64,000 bases of DNA from Micromonospora sp. MP36. GTDB lineage: Bacteria; Actinomycetota; Actinomycetes; Mycobacteriales; Micromonosporaceae. Positions 37,818 through 48,212 of this stretch are shown here, piece by piece. Both the position numbers and the translations under genes were made by a program. A model generated the notes under the pieces. The model searched no databases and had not been told where the DNA came from. It saw only the letters and a program-made list of their open reading frames with translations. Positions within the stretch are counted from its first letter, which is position 1. Each line of letters begins with the position of its first letter. The DNA is taken from contig NZ_VSFA01000001.1 of assembly GCF_008119785.1 (NCBI RefSeq), forward strand, positions 590,275 to 654,274, written 5' to 3'.

Positions 37818-38110
37818 TCAACCGGCGGGGCTGAGCGGGGCCGCGCCGAACGACAGGGCGAGGCGCCAGCCCCAACTGGCGACGCTGGTCAGCCCGGTGA
37901 GATCGGTCTCGGCGGGGATCTCGTACGCCTGGTCTTCCCGGTTCCCCTTGAGCGGACCGAGCGCGACGGGGCGCCCGTCGTCGAGGGCGTGCCACCCGGA
38001 TGGCCCGGTACGAACCGGCTGGTCGGTCAACCAGACCTGAAGGTCCGGACCGTTCGAGGTGCCCGGCCCGGCCAGTTCCAGCCGGTGCCGGCCCGGAACC
38101 CTTACCGACC
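37818..38110 (-). pseudogene. Relic of a DM13-domain protein
   Basis: About 95 codons ending at a TGA (37818-37820) match the second half of a DM13 domain: NGPDLQVWLTD, LGPLKGNREDQAYEIP, DLTGLTSV and LSFGAAPL. The usual Cys in the VxxWC strand is absent (ASWGWR). No ATG, GTG or TTG opens this part, and further upstream the frame is antisense to the ABC ATPase gene. The signal or anchor and the first half of the domain are missing. I read it as a truncated remnant; a sequencing error is a less likely alternative. Confidence 0.65.
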
Positions 38111-38184
38111 GTACGGTGGAATCAGGGGCATCCCCGAGCGTTTCCCGATACCCGCAGCGGCTTCCACTTCCTACGCTGGGCGTC

Positions 38185-39099
38185 GTGACACTGCTCGCGA
38201 CCGAGTCGCTGACCAAGACGTACGGAGGCCGGGTCACCGCGTTGGCCGACCTCACGGTGTCGGTCGAGCCGGGGATCATCGGGCTGGTCGGCGCCAACGG
38301 CGCCGGCAAGTCAACCCTGATCAAGATCCTGCTGGGCCTGCTCGCCCCGACCAGTGGCCGGGTCTCCGTGCTCGGCCTCGACCCCACCACCGACCCGGCC
38401 GCGGTCCGCGCCCGGGTCGGCTACATGCCCGAACACGACGCCCTCCCGCCCGACCTGTCCGCCGCCGAGCTGGTCACCCACCTGGGTCGGATCAGCGGCC
38501 TGCCGCGGACGGTCGCCCGGGAGCGGGCCTCCGAGGCGCTGCGCCACGTCGGCCTGCACGAGGAGCGCCACCGGGCCGTCGGTGGTTACTCCACCGGTAT
38601 GAAGCAGCGGGTGAAGCTCGCCCAGGCCCTGGTGCACGACCCCGACCTGCTGCTGCTCGACGAGCCCACCAACGGCCTCGACCCGGCCGGCCGGGACGCC
38701 ATGCTCGCCCTGATCCACCGGATCGGCACCGAGTTCGGCATCTCCGTGGTGGTCTGCTCGCACCTGCTCGGCGAGGTGGAGCGGATCTGCGACACCCTCG
38801 TGGCCATCGACGGCGGGCGGCTGCTGCGCGCCGACCGGGTGGCCGCGATGACCTCCGCCACCGATGTGCTCGCCGTCGAGGTGAGCGAGGGTACGGAGGA
38901 GTTGGCCGCCCGGCTCGCCGCGCTCGCCCTGCCGGTGTCCCGGGAGGGGCGGCTGCTGCTCGTCCCGCTCGCCGACGACGCCACCTACGACCTGATCCTC
39001 GGTGCGGTCGCCGAGCTGGACCTGCCGCTGCACCGGCTGGACCAGCGGCGGCACCGGGTGGCCGAACTCTTCGCCACGAGGGAGCCCAGCCATGTCTGA
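38185..39099 (+). CDS. ABC transporter ATP-binding protein
   Basis: First gene of a four-gene ABC unit (304 residues). Walker A GANGAGKS lies at 36-43. The signature is the STGMKQR variant, Walker B is LLLLDEPTNGLD and the H-loop is VVCSHLLGEVE. The C-terminal region of about 90 residues is typical of NatA/CcmA-type exporters. GTG 38185 lies 7 nt after TACGCT (38172-38177), so the transcript is probably leaderless. It overlaps the following permease gene by 8 nt. Confidence 0.93.
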   Translation: MTLLATESLTKTYGGRVTALADLTVSVEPGIIGLVGANGAGKSTLIKILLGLLAPTSGRVSVLGLDPTTDPAAVRARVGYMPEHDALPPDLSAAELVTHLGRISGLPRTVARERASEALRHVGLHEERHRAVGGYSTGMKQRVKLAQALVHDPDLLLLDEPTNGLDPAGRDAMLALIHRIGTEFGISVVVCSHLLGEVERICDTLVAIDGGRLLRADRVAAMTSATDVLAVEVSEGTEELAARLAALALPVSREGRLLLVPLADDATYDLILGAVAELDLPLHRLDQRRHRVAELFATREPSHV

Positions 39100-39969
39100 G
39101 CCGACCGGCGTCATCCACGACATCGGCTACCAGCGCTACACCGGCCCACGGCTGGGTCGCTGGCACGTCTTCGGCGCGCTCTACCTGCACGGCCTGCGGA
39201 CCGCGTTCGGTCTTGGCCGGTCTGCCAAGGCGAAGATCTTCCCCTGGCTGGTCATGGGCATCGTGCTGGTGGTCGCCGCCGGGCTGACCGCGGTCCGGAC
39301 CCAGACCGGCCAGGTGGTCATGACGTACGCCCAGTTCGCGGACGCGATGAGCTGGCTGGTGATCTTCTTCGTCGCGGTGGTCGGGCCGGAGCTGGTCTCC
39401 CGCGACCTGCTCAGCGGCGTGCTGCCGCTCTATTTCTCCCGGCCGCTGCCGCGGGGCGACTACGCCCTGGCCAAGCTCGGCGCGCTGGTCAGCGCGCTCT
39501 GGCTGCTGCTGGGCGCGCCGCAGCTGGTGATGTTCCTCGGCGCCGCGTTCACCACCAAGGACGGGCTGCACGGGGTCTGGACCGAGCTGGGCGACCTGCT
39601 CCCCGGCCTGCTCTACGCGGCCCTGTGGGCGGTGGTCTTCGCCTCGGTCGGGCTGCTGATCGCCTCGCTCACCGGCAAACGGGCGTTCGCGGCCGGCGGC
39701 ATCGTGGCCGTGTTCCTGATGACGGCCCCGATCGTCGGCATCCTGTCGATCATGCCGTCCCGGACGGTCAACGAACTGGCCATGCTCGGCTCGCCCACCG
39801 CCCTGATCCACGCTGTCGGCGCCTACACCCTCGGCGACCTGCTCGTACCCGGTGGGCAGACCGAAGATCAGATCGGCGACTTCGGGCCGCTCTACGTGAC
39901 CGTCGCCGTGCTGCTGGTGGCCAGCTGCGTCGCCCTGCTCCTGCTGCGATACCGGAAGGTGGCCGCCCG

Positions 39970-39973
<4 letters not shown>
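39092..39973 (+). CDS. ABC transporter permease (ABC-2 type)
   Basis: A 293-residue membrane subunit. The N-terminal YQRYTGPRLGR is a pattern often found in permeases next to NatA-type ATPases; six hydrophobic segments follow (for example FPWLVMGIVLVVAAGLTA and LYVTVAVLLVASCVALLLL). The segment VSRDLLSGVLPLYFSRPLPR after helix 2 is the cytoplasmic coupling region. It is translationally coupled to the ATPase genes on both sides (8-nt and ATGA overlaps). Confidence 0.92.
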
Positions 39974-40926
<953 letters not shown>

Positions 40927-40929
40927 CCC

Positions 40930-41640
40930 ATGTCGACCGTTTCCTGGATCACCGCGCGCGGGCTGTTCGGCCGGCGCCGGTTCCTGCTGCTGCTCCCGCT
41001 GCCCGCGCTGCTGCTGGTGCTCGCGATCGTCTCCCGTTCGTTGGGGGTCGACCCGGGCCAGTGGGGCCCACCGGTGCTGGTCGGGCTCGGGCTGGCCGTG
41101 GTGCTGCCGGTGGTCGCGCTGATCGTCGGCACCGGGGTGCTCGGCGCCGAGATCGACGACGGCACGGTGGTGCACATCCTCACCAAGCCGCTGCCGCGCT
41201 GGCAGATCGTGCTGCCCAAGCTCGCGGTGGCGACCGGGGTCAGCGCGGCCACCGTCGCCGTCCCGCTCTACGTGGCGGGCGTGCTCGCCGACTCGGTACG
41301 CCTCGGCCTGGGGCTCGCCGCCGCGTCGGCGCTGGGCGCGCTGGCGTACTCGGCGCTGTTCCTGGTGCTTAGCCTGCTGACCCGGCGGCCGGTGCTGCTC
41401 GGCCTGGTCTACGTGCTGATCTGGGAGGGGCTGCTGGGCCGGTTCGTGGACGGCACCAAGGTGCTCTCCATCCAGCAGTGGGTGATCGCCCTCGCCGACC
41501 GGATCGCCCCCACCGAGCTGCTCGGCACCACCGTCTCCGTACCGGTGGCGGCGGTCCTGACCGCCCTGGTGGTGGTCGGCTCGACGGTTCTGGCCATCGA
41601 CCGCCTCCGCTCGTTCAGCGTGGCCGGCGAGACGAGCTGA
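40930..41640 (+). CDS. ABC transporter permease
   Basis: A 236-residue membrane subunit with about six hydrophobic helices (FLLLLPLPALLLVLAIVSRS, then VVLPVVALIVGTGVLG). Between them lies the coupling segment GAEIDDGTVVHILTKPLPRWQ, the ABC-2 motif where permeases contact the ATPase. It starts 3 nt after the preceding ATPase stop. A 15-bp terminator follows. The exported substrate is unknown. Confidence 0.9.
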   Translation: MSTVSWITARGLFGRRRFLLLLPLPALLLVLAIVSRSLGVDPGQWGPPVLVGLGLAVVLPVVALIVGTGVLGAEIDDGTVVHILTKPLPRWQIVLPKLAVATGVSAATVAVPLYVAGVLADSVRLGLGLAAASALGALAYSALFLVLSLLTRRPVLLGLVYVLIWEGLLGRFVDGTKVLSIQQWVIALADRIAPTELLGTTVSVPVAAVLTALVVVGSTVLAIDRLRSFSVAGETS

Positions 41641-41677
41641 CCGCGCACCGCCGCCCCACCCTCCCCGGGGCGGCGCC

Positions 41678-41712
41678 GTCCGCCCGCCGAGGCCACCCCT
41701 CGGCGGGCGGAC
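41678..41712 (+). terminator. Terminator of the four-gene ABC unit
   Basis: GTCCGCCCGCCGAGG (41678-41692) pairs with 41698-41712, a perfect 15-bp stem with a 5-nt loop. Confidence 0.75.
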
Positions 41713-41749
41713 CTGTCTCCTCCCCGCCCGCCGAAGCCGAGGGCACTAC

Positions 41750-41798
41750 TTCACGAAAGAGTGGCATCGGCGGTGCTGATGGCCACTCTTTCCGTGAA
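41750..41798. repeat. 49-bp imperfect palindrome between convergent genes
   Basis: TTCACGAAAGAGTGGC (41750-41765) faces GCCACTCTTTCCGTGAA (41782-41798), identical in inverted sense except for one extra base in the right arm. It is AT-richer than its surroundings. It lies 44 nt from the valS stop and may act as its terminator, but it also looks like a dispersed repeat unit. Confidence 0.6.
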
Positions 41799-41842
41799 TT
41801 TGTGCGGATCTCGGGTCGGCGGGGACGGGGGGAGTGGCGCGG

Positions 41843-44407
41843 TCAGAAGGCGCAGGCGACGACCAGTTCCGTGGTGCGGTCGGGGAGGAAGTCGAGCTTG
41901 GCGATCCGACCCGCCGCCTTGAGGTCGTCGGCGATCAGCGCGAGCCGTTCGAGCTGGGCGGCCGGGCCGAGCACCTCGGCCAGCGGCACGTCCGCCTTCA
42001 TCGACAGCTTCCGTTCCGACTTGGCCCGGCGCACCTGGCCCAGCGCGTCCGCGGCCAGCCGCAGCAGCTCCGGGTCGCCCGGTCCCTGGGTGGCCCGACC
42101 CACCTCGTACGTGGTGGGCCACGGCGCCCGGTGCACCGAGCCGTACCGCCACCAGGACCAGACCTCCTCGGTGACGAAGGGCAGCACCGGGGCGAACAGG
42201 CGCAACTGCACCGAGAGCGCGGTGGCCAGCGCGGCCCGCGCGGAGTCCGCCCCCGGCCCGGAACCGTAGGCGCGCTCCTTCACCAGCTCGATGTAGTCGT
42301 CGCAGTACCGCCAGAAGAACGCCTCCGTCGCCATCAGCGCGGCAGTGTGGTCGTACCCGTCGAAGGCCGCCGTCGCCGCCCCGACCACGCCGGACAGTTC
42401 GGCGAGCATGGCGGTGTCCAGCGGCTCAGTCGCCGGCGCGCGCAACGCGTCGGCGGCGCCCAGCCCGAGCGCGAACCGGGACGCGTTGAGCAGCTTGGTG
42501 GCGAGCCGCCGCCCCACCTTGATCTGCGCGGGGTCGAAGGCCAGGTCCATCCCGGGCTTGCCGTTGGCCGCCCAGTAGCGCACCGCGTCGGAGCCGTGCT
42601 GCACCAGCAGGTCCATCGGGGTGACCACGTTCCCCTTGGACTTGGACATCTTCTTGCGGTCCGGATCGAGGATCCAGCCGGAGAGCACCGCGTCCCGCCA
42701 CGGCAGCACGCCGTGCTCCAGGTGCGACCGGACCACGGTGGCGAAGAGCCAGGTCCGGATGATCTCCTGACCCTGCGGGCGCAGGTCCATCGGGAAGACC
42801 CGGCGGAACAGGTCCGGGTCGGTCTCCCAACCACCGACGATCTGCGGGGTCAACGACGAGGTCGCCCAGGTGTCCAGCACGTCCGGATCGCCGACGAAGC
42901 CGCCCGGCAGCCCGCGCTGCGCCTCCTGGTAGCCGGGTGGCGGCTCGCTGGACGGGTCGACCGGGAGGCTGGACTCGTCCGGTGTGAGAGGGTGGGACCA
43001 GTCCGGCTCGCCAGCGTTGTCGAGCCGGTACCACACCGGCACCGGCACGCCGAAGAAGCGCTGCCGGCTGACCAGCCAGTCGCCGGTCAGGCCGCCCACC
43101 CAGTGCTCGTAGCGGTGCCGCATGTGCTCCGGCACCCAGCGCAGTTCCCGCCCGCGGGCCAGCAGTTCCGCGCGCAGCTCCGCGTCGCGCCCGCCGTTGC
43201 GCAGATACCACTGCCGGGTGGAGACGATCTCCAGCGGCCGGTCGCCGCGCTCGTAGAACTTCACCGGGTGGGTGATCGGACGCGGCTCGCCCACCAGGTC
43301 ACCCGCGTCGGCCAGCAACTGCACGATGGTCCGCCGCGCGCCGTTCACGGTCTGCCCGGCCAACGCCGCGTACGGCTCCGCGGGCACCCCCGCCGGCGGC
43401 TCGGGCAGCAGCCGCCCGTCCCGGCCGATCACCACCCGGGTGTCCAGCTGCAGCTCCCGCCACCAGGTCACGTCGGTCAGGTCGCCGAAGGTGCAGACCA
43501 TCGCGATGCCCGTGCCCTTGGCCGGGTCCGCGAGCGGGTGCGCGCGCACCGGCACCTCGACCCCGAAGACCGGGGTACGCACCGACGCGCCGACCAGGTC
43601 CGCGTACCGCTCGTCGTCGGGGTGGCAGACCAGCGCCACGCAGGCCGGCAGCAGCTCCGGCCGGGTGGTGTCGATCAGCACCTCGCGCCCGCCCGGCGCG
43701 TGGAAGCGCAGCCGGTGGTACGCGCCGGGGCGCTCCCGGTCCTCCAGCTCCGCCTGGGCCACGGCGGTGGCGAACCCGACGTCCCAGAGCGTCGGCGCCT
43801 CCGCCTGGTACGCCTCGCCCCGGGCCAGGTTGCGCAGGAACGCCCGCTGGCTGGCCGCCCGGGCCGCCCGCCCGATCGTGGTGTAGGTCAGCGACCAGTC
43901 CACCGACAGCCCGAGCCGCCGCCACAGCGCCTCGAAGACCTGCTCGTCGGCGGTCGTGAGCTGCTCGCACAGCTCGATGAAGTTGCGCCGGGAGATCGGC
44001 GTCGGGTCCTTGCGGGCCGCCTCGCTCACCGGCGTGGCCGGCGGCTGCCACTCCGGGTCGTACGGCAGGGCCGGATCGCAGCGCACCGCGTACACGTTCT
44101 GCACCCGCCGCTCGGTGGGCAGGCCGTTGTCGTCCCAGCCCATCGGGTAGAACACCGCCCGGCCGCGCATCCGCTGGAACCGGGCCACCGTGTCGGTGTG
44201 CGTGTAGGAGAAGACGTGTCCCATGTGCAGCTCGCCGGATACGGTCGGCGGCGGGGTGTCGATCGCGTACACGTCGGCGCGCTCCTTCGAGCGGTCGAAC
44301 GCGTACGTGCCCTCCTCCTGCCAGCGGCGCGCCCAGGTCTCCTCGATGCCGTCCAGGGTCGGACGCTCGGGAACGCCGGCGCGGGCCGTCCTCGCCGTAT
44401 CGGTCAT
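41843..44407 (-). CDS. valS: Valyl-tRNA synthetase
   Basis: A class I aminoacyl-tRNA synthetase charging tRNA-Val (854 residues). The HIGH motif is HMGH at 61-64 after PPPTVSGEL, and KMSKSKGN is the second ATP-site motif. The CP1 editing domain (TTRPELLPACVALVCHPDD) and the WCISRQ-like WLVSRQRFFGVPVPVW are clear. ATG 44407 lies 6 nt after TACGAT, so the mRNA is probably leaderless. An upstream in-frame GTG at 44443 falls before that promoter and was rejected. Confidence 0.96.
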   Translation of the reverse strand: MTDTARTARAGVPERPTLDGIEETWARRWQEEGTYAFDRSKERADVYAIDTPPPTVSGELHMGHVFSYTHTDTVARFQRMRGRAVFYPMGWDDNGLPTERRVQNVYAVRCDPALPYDPEWQPPATPVSEAARKDPTPISRRNFIELCEQLTTADEQVFEALWRRLGLSVDWSLTYTTIGRAARAASQRAFLRNLARGEAYQAEAPTLWDVGFATAVAQAELEDRERPGAYHRLRFHAPGGREVLIDTTRPELLPACVALVCHPDDERYADLVGASVRTPVFGVEVPVRAHPLADPAKGTGIAMVCTFGDLTDVTWWRELQLDTRVVIGRDGRLLPEPPAGVPAEPYAALAGQTVNGARRTIVQLLADAGDLVGEPRPITHPVKFYERGDRPLEIVSTRQWYLRNGGRDAELRAELLARGRELRWVPEHMRHRYEHWVGGLTGDWLVSRQRFFGVPVPVWYRLDNAGEPDWSHPLTPDESSLPVDPSSEPPPGYQEAQRGLPGGFVGDPDVLDTWATSSLTPQIVGGWETDPDLFRRVFPMDLRPQGQEIIRTWLFATVVRSHLEHGVLPWRDAVLSGWILDPDRKKMSKSKGNVVTPMDLLVQHGSDAVRYWAANGKPGMDLAFDPAQIKVGRRLATKLLNASRFALGLGAADALRAPATEPLDTAMLAELSGVVGAATAAFDGYDHTAALMATEAFFWRYCDDYIELVKERAYGSGPGADSARAALATALSVQLRLFAPVLPFVTEEVWSWWRYGSVHRAPWPTTYEVGRATQGPGDPELLRLAADALGQVRRAKSERKLSMKADVPLAEVLGPAAQLERLALIADDLKAAGRIAKLDFLPDRTTELVVACAF

Positions 44408-44413
44408 CAGCCG

Positions 44414-44419
44414 ATCGTA
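44414..44419 (-). promoter_or_regulatory. -10 element for leaderless valS transcript
   Basis: TACGAT on the minus strand (44419-44414), 6 nt before ATG 44407. The matching -35 is weak. Confidence 0.45.
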
Positions 44420-44545
44420 GGCAGCTGGTGAGCCGGCGACCACGGGTTATGCCCTCGCCGGCGCGTGTCGCGTCCGGACTGAGCGAGTGGCCGGCCGGTC
44501 AGGTCAGCGGGCCGCGGCACCGGCGGCGTCGGCTCGCCACGATGG

Positions 44546-46126
44546 TCAGCGGGCGATCGGGCCGAGCAGCGGGCCGCGGGTGGCGAGCTGGAAGAAGGGC
44601 CGACCGCCGAGTCGCGCGTTCGCCCGGTCCAGGATGGTGGAGACCGGCGCGTACGTGTTGTGCTCGTTCGAGTTGGTGCAGGGGCCCTGCCCGGGGTCGC
44701 CGTTGGAGAGGATGCCCAGCGCCTTGCCGTCGGACTCGGTGAAGAGCGGGCCGCCGCTGTCACCCGGCCGGGCGCAGACGCGTACGTCGATGCCACCGCC
44801 GCCCTTGCCGGTGATCTCGCCGCACCGGGTGCCGGGCAGGTAGCCAGTGCCCGCCCCGGAGTCGACGTAGACCTCGCCGGACTTCGGCGTGTAGGCGGAA
44901 CCGGTCGCGCAGACCACCCAGCCGACCTGGATGGCGCTGTACGCCACGTACCCGGTGATCGCCACGTCGCGGCTGCTCGTGCAGCGCGGGTTGTCGGCCA
45001 CGCACCAGTAGTTGACCAGGCTGGGGGCGGTGGTGGTGCCCGTCTGGTACGCCCAGCGGTCCAGCGCCCCGGGCTGGTACGGCATGATCGCGTAGTCGTA
45101 GGGGAAGGCGTTCTCGGCCAGCACCGGGTCGGTCGACTCGACCGAGACCGGGATCTTCGGCCCGAGGAACTGGTGCCAGGTCCGGTCCACCTGCGTGTGC
45201 CGCCCGCCGACGACGCAGTGCCCGGCCGTCAGGATGTACGCCTTCCCGGTGCGGGAGCGGACGTTGAAGCCGACGGTGCAGCCGCCGACCGTGCCGTCGT
45301 CGCGGGGCACGTCCAGCCGGATCCCGCCCCGCATCGGCGCCTGCGGGCAGTAGCGCGGGTCGCACGCCTTCGGCACCGCGGTCCCGGCCACCCGGGGCTG
45401 GGCCGTCGCGGGCACCCCGGCGCCGGCGAGCGCGCCGGGCAGCCGGGGGTCGTCGGCGGCGATCCGGTCTCCGGTGAGCACCACGATCCCGTTGCGCTCC
45501 TGGTCGACCAGGACGTCTTCCCCGGCGGTCAGGCCGAGCGCGCCGGCGAGCCGGGTGGCCGCGTCGGTGAGCTGCCGCAGCGGGTGGCGTACCAGGACCA
45601 CCCGGACGTGCGCGGCGTCCGGGGCGCCGGCGACGGCCGCGCGCACCGCGGCGGCGTCGGTGGCACCGACCATGAGCACACCCCCGGCCGCCTGGTCCAG
45701 CCACATGCCGCCATACGTGTCGGGGTGCTCGCCGGCCAGCTTCTCGGCGAGCGGTGCGGAGAACTCCTGCAGGGCGAGCCGCCGGGCCGCCTCGGTGGCG
45801 GAGACGCGGTAGCGCTCGCGCAGGTAGGCGACGGACGCGGGAGCGGCCTCGGCCACCTCGCGAGCCGGCCGGGCGGCCAGGGCGGTGACGTCTCCTGTGG
45901 ACAGTGCGCGACGACCACCGTCGCCCCCGGTGGCGCGGCTGCCGAGGCCGGCCTGGGCGCCGGCAGCCGGTTCGTCGGTCGCGGTCGCGGCGTCCAGCTG
46001 CTCGGCGGCGGTCGCGGTCACCGGCGCCCGGTCGGCGTCGCCGCCCCGGGTGAGCGCGAAGGCGGTCGCCCCGACCGCACAGACGACAGCCACTCCGGCA
46101 ACAGCAACCCGTCGGCGGATACGCAC
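44546..46126 (-). CDS. Secreted trypsin-like (S1) serine protease
   Basis: 526 residues: a basic signal peptide (about 1-26), a prodomain of about 240 residues, then a chymotrypsin-fold protease. The catalytic triad is His303 (TAGHC), Asp344 (YDYAIM) and Ser457 (GDSGGP). The arrangement of prodomain and Cys pairs resembles streptogrisin-type (alpha-lytic) proteases, whose prodomain guides folding and is cleaved off. It is likely an extracellular enzyme. It is separate from valS by 138 nt, without a clear shared promoter. Confidence 0.92.
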   Translation of the reverse strand: MRIRRRVAVAGVAVVCAVGATAFALTRGGDADRAPVTATAAEQLDAATATDEPAAGAQAGLGSRATGGDGGRRALSTGDVTALAARPAREVAEAAPASVAYLRERYRVSATEAARRLALQEFSAPLAEKLAGEHPDTYGGMWLDQAAGGVLMVGATDAAAVRAAVAGAPDAAHVRVVLVRHPLRQLTDAATRLAGALGLTAGEDVLVDQERNGIVVLTGDRIAADDPRLPGALAGAGVPATAQPRVAGTAVPKACDPRYCPQAPMRGGIRLDVPRDDGTVGGCTVGFNVRSRTGKAYILTAGHCVVGGRHTQVDRTWHQFLGPKIPVSVESTDPVLAENAFPYDYAIMPYQPGALDRWAYQTGTTTAPSLVNYWCVADNPRCTSSRDVAITGYVAYSAIQVGWVVCATGSAYTPKSGEVYVDSGAGTGYLPGTRCGEITGKGGGGIDVRVCARPGDSGGPLFTESDGKALGILSNGDPGQGPCTNSNEHNTYAPVSTILDRANARLGGRPFFQLATRGPLLGPIAR

Positions 46127-46268
46127 GCCGTGGACCTCCCCGTGTCGGCGCTGGTGATCGGCGCGAGGTATGTCGCGGGGTGGGTCCGCCCAGGGCGGCC
46201 CGGCGACGGGCCGATCGATGATCGGGAAGTCTAACCGCGAACCGCTCGGCCCGGGGCCCCGCGCACGC

Positions 46269-48212
46269 TCAGATCAGCGAGTCACGCCACTGGCGGTGCA
46301 GGGCGGCGTACCGGCCGCCGGCCGCGGCCAGCTCGGCCGGGGGGCCGTCCTCCACGATCCGGCCGCCGTCGAGCACCAGCACCCGGTCCGCGATCTCGAC
46401 GGTGGAGAGCCGGTGCGCGATCACCAGCGCGGTGCGGTCCCGCAGGATGCTGCCGAGCGCCCGCTGCACCAGGCGTTCGGTCGGCACGTCCAGCGACGAG
46501 GTCGCCTCGTCCAGGATCAGCACCCGCGGGTCGGCCAGGAACGCCCGGGCGAACGCGACGAGCTGCCGCTGCCCGGCGGAGAGCCGGCCGCCGCGCCGGT
46601 GCACGTCGGTGGCGTACCCGTCGGGGAGCGCGGCGATGAAGTCGTGCGCGCCGATGGCCCGGGCGGCGGCCTCCACGGCCGCGTCGTCGGCGTCCGGGCG
46701 GCCGAACCGGATGTTCTCCGCCACCGAGCCGGTGAACAGGTGGTTCTCCTGCGTCACCAGCACCACGGCTCGGCGCAGCTCGGCGTCGGCCAGGTCCCGC
46801 AGGTCGATCCCGTCGAGGCGGACCGCGCCGGCGTCCGGGTCGTGGAACCGGGCGACCAGCTTGGCGATGGTGGACTTGCCCGCGCCGGTCGGCCCGATCA
46901 GCGCGACGGTCTGCCCGGCCGGCACGGCCAGCTCCAGCCCGGCGAGGATCGGCGCCTGCGGCCGGTAGCCGAAGGAGACCGACCGGAAGACCACGGCGCC
47001 CCGGCCGGGGCCGGTGGGCAGCGGCACCGGCCGCTCCGGCTCGGCCACGGCCGGCCGCTCGTCGAGCACCCCGGCCAGCTTCTCCAGCGCGGCGGTGGCC
47101 GACTGCAACGCGTTGTAGAACTGGCTGAGCTCCTCCATCGGTTCGAAGAACCGACGCAGGTAGAGCAGGAACGCGGCGAGCACGCCGACCTCCGTCCGGC
47201 CGCCCAGCACCCGCCAGCCGCCGTAGCCGAGCACCACCGCCACGGTCAGGTTGCCGATCATCCGGATGCCCGGCGAGTAGACCGCGATCAGCCGGAACGC
47301 GTCCAGGCTGGCCTGCCGGTAGTCGTCGTTCACCGCGGCGAAGATGCGCTGGTTGCGCGGCTCCCGCCGGTATGCCTGCACCGCCCGGATGCCGCGCAGC
47401 GACTCGACGAAGTGCACGATGACCAGCGCCACCGCCTCCCGGGTCCGCCGGTAGGCCCCGGCGGAGGCACGGGCGAACCAGCGGGACAGCCAGAACAGGA
47501 ACGGGAAGGCGAGCAGGGTGGCCGCGGCCAGCGGCAGGTCCAGCCAGAGCAGGATGCCCGCCACCGACAGCACCGACAGCGCGGCCATCACCAGCTTGTC
47601 GATCCCGCCGTCGACCAGTTCGGCGATCGAGTCCAGGTCGCTGGTCAGCCGGGACACCATCCGGCCCGAGGTGTAGCGCTCGTGGAAGCCGACGTCGAGG
47701 CGGAGGAAGTGGCCGTACACCCGCTGGCGGAGGTCGAGCAGGACGGCCTGGCCGATCCGGGCGGCGAGGGCGAGGAAGCCGCGCCGGGCCGCGTACTCGG
47801 TGCCGGTGGCGACGGCGAAGGCCGCCGCCACGGCGACCAGCGGGCCGGGGTCGCCGGCCCGCAGCGGCCCGATGCCCCGATCGATGCCCAGCATGACCAG
47901 GTACGGGCCGGCCATCGCGGCGGCGTTCTGGAGCAGGAGCAGCGCCACGGCCCCGCCGAGCCGGCCCCGGTGCGGGCGCAGCAGCCCGCGCAGCAGCGCC
48001 CGGCTGCGGGCGCGGAGCCGGGCCACCGCCTCCGGGGTGGCGGCCTCCGCCCGGCTGCGGTCGGCGTCCGGGTCGGTGGCCCGCCCGCGCCACCGGGTCA
48101 GGTCGAGGCTGTCATCGCGCCCCCGGCTCGGGCGGGGACCCGTCCGGCCCGGGCCGGCGCTCTCGCCGCGGCGCGGCCGGGGTATCCGGAGCGGGCCGTC
48201 CGCCCCGCTCAT
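46269..48212 (-). CDS. ABC exporter, fused membrane and ATPase domains (second half-transporter)
   Basis: A 647-residue half-transporter. An N-terminal basic extension (about 1-75) precedes a six-helix ABC membrane domain and a C-terminal NBD with Walker A GPTGAGKS, signature LSAGQRQL, Walker B VLILDEATSSLD and H-loop VIAHRLST. Its start ATG overlaps the stop of the preceding half-transporter (ATGA). The two genes should be co-translated and form a heterodimeric multidrug-type exporter. Confidence 0.94.
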   Translation of the reverse strand: MSGADGPLRIPRPRRGESAGPGRTGPRPSRGRDDSLDLTRWRGRATDPDADRSRAEAATPEAVARLRARSRALLRGLLRPHRGRLGGAVALLLLQNAAAMAGPYLVMLGIDRGIGPLRAGDPGPLVAVAAAFAVATGTEYAARRGFLALAARIGQAVLLDLRQRVYGHFLRLDVGFHERYTSGRMVSRLTSDLDSIAELVDGGIDKLVMAALSVLSVAGILLWLDLPLAAATLLAFPFLFWLSRWFARASAGAYRRTREAVALVIVHFVESLRGIRAVQAYRREPRNQRIFAAVNDDYRQASLDAFRLIAVYSPGIRMIGNLTVAVVLGYGGWRVLGGRTEVGVLAAFLLYLRRFFEPMEELSQFYNALQSATAALEKLAGVLDERPAVAEPERPVPLPTGPGRGAVVFRSVSFGYRPQAPILAGLELAVPAGQTVALIGPTGAGKSTIAKLVARFHDPDAGAVRLDGIDLRDLADAELRRAVVLVTQENHLFTGSVAENIRFGRPDADDAAVEAAARAIGAHDFIAALPDGYATDVHRRGGRLSAGQRQLVAFARAFLADPRVLILDEATSSLDVPTERLVQRALGSILRDRTALVIAHRLSTVEIADRVLVLDGGRIVEDGPPAELAAAGGRYAALHRQWRDSLI

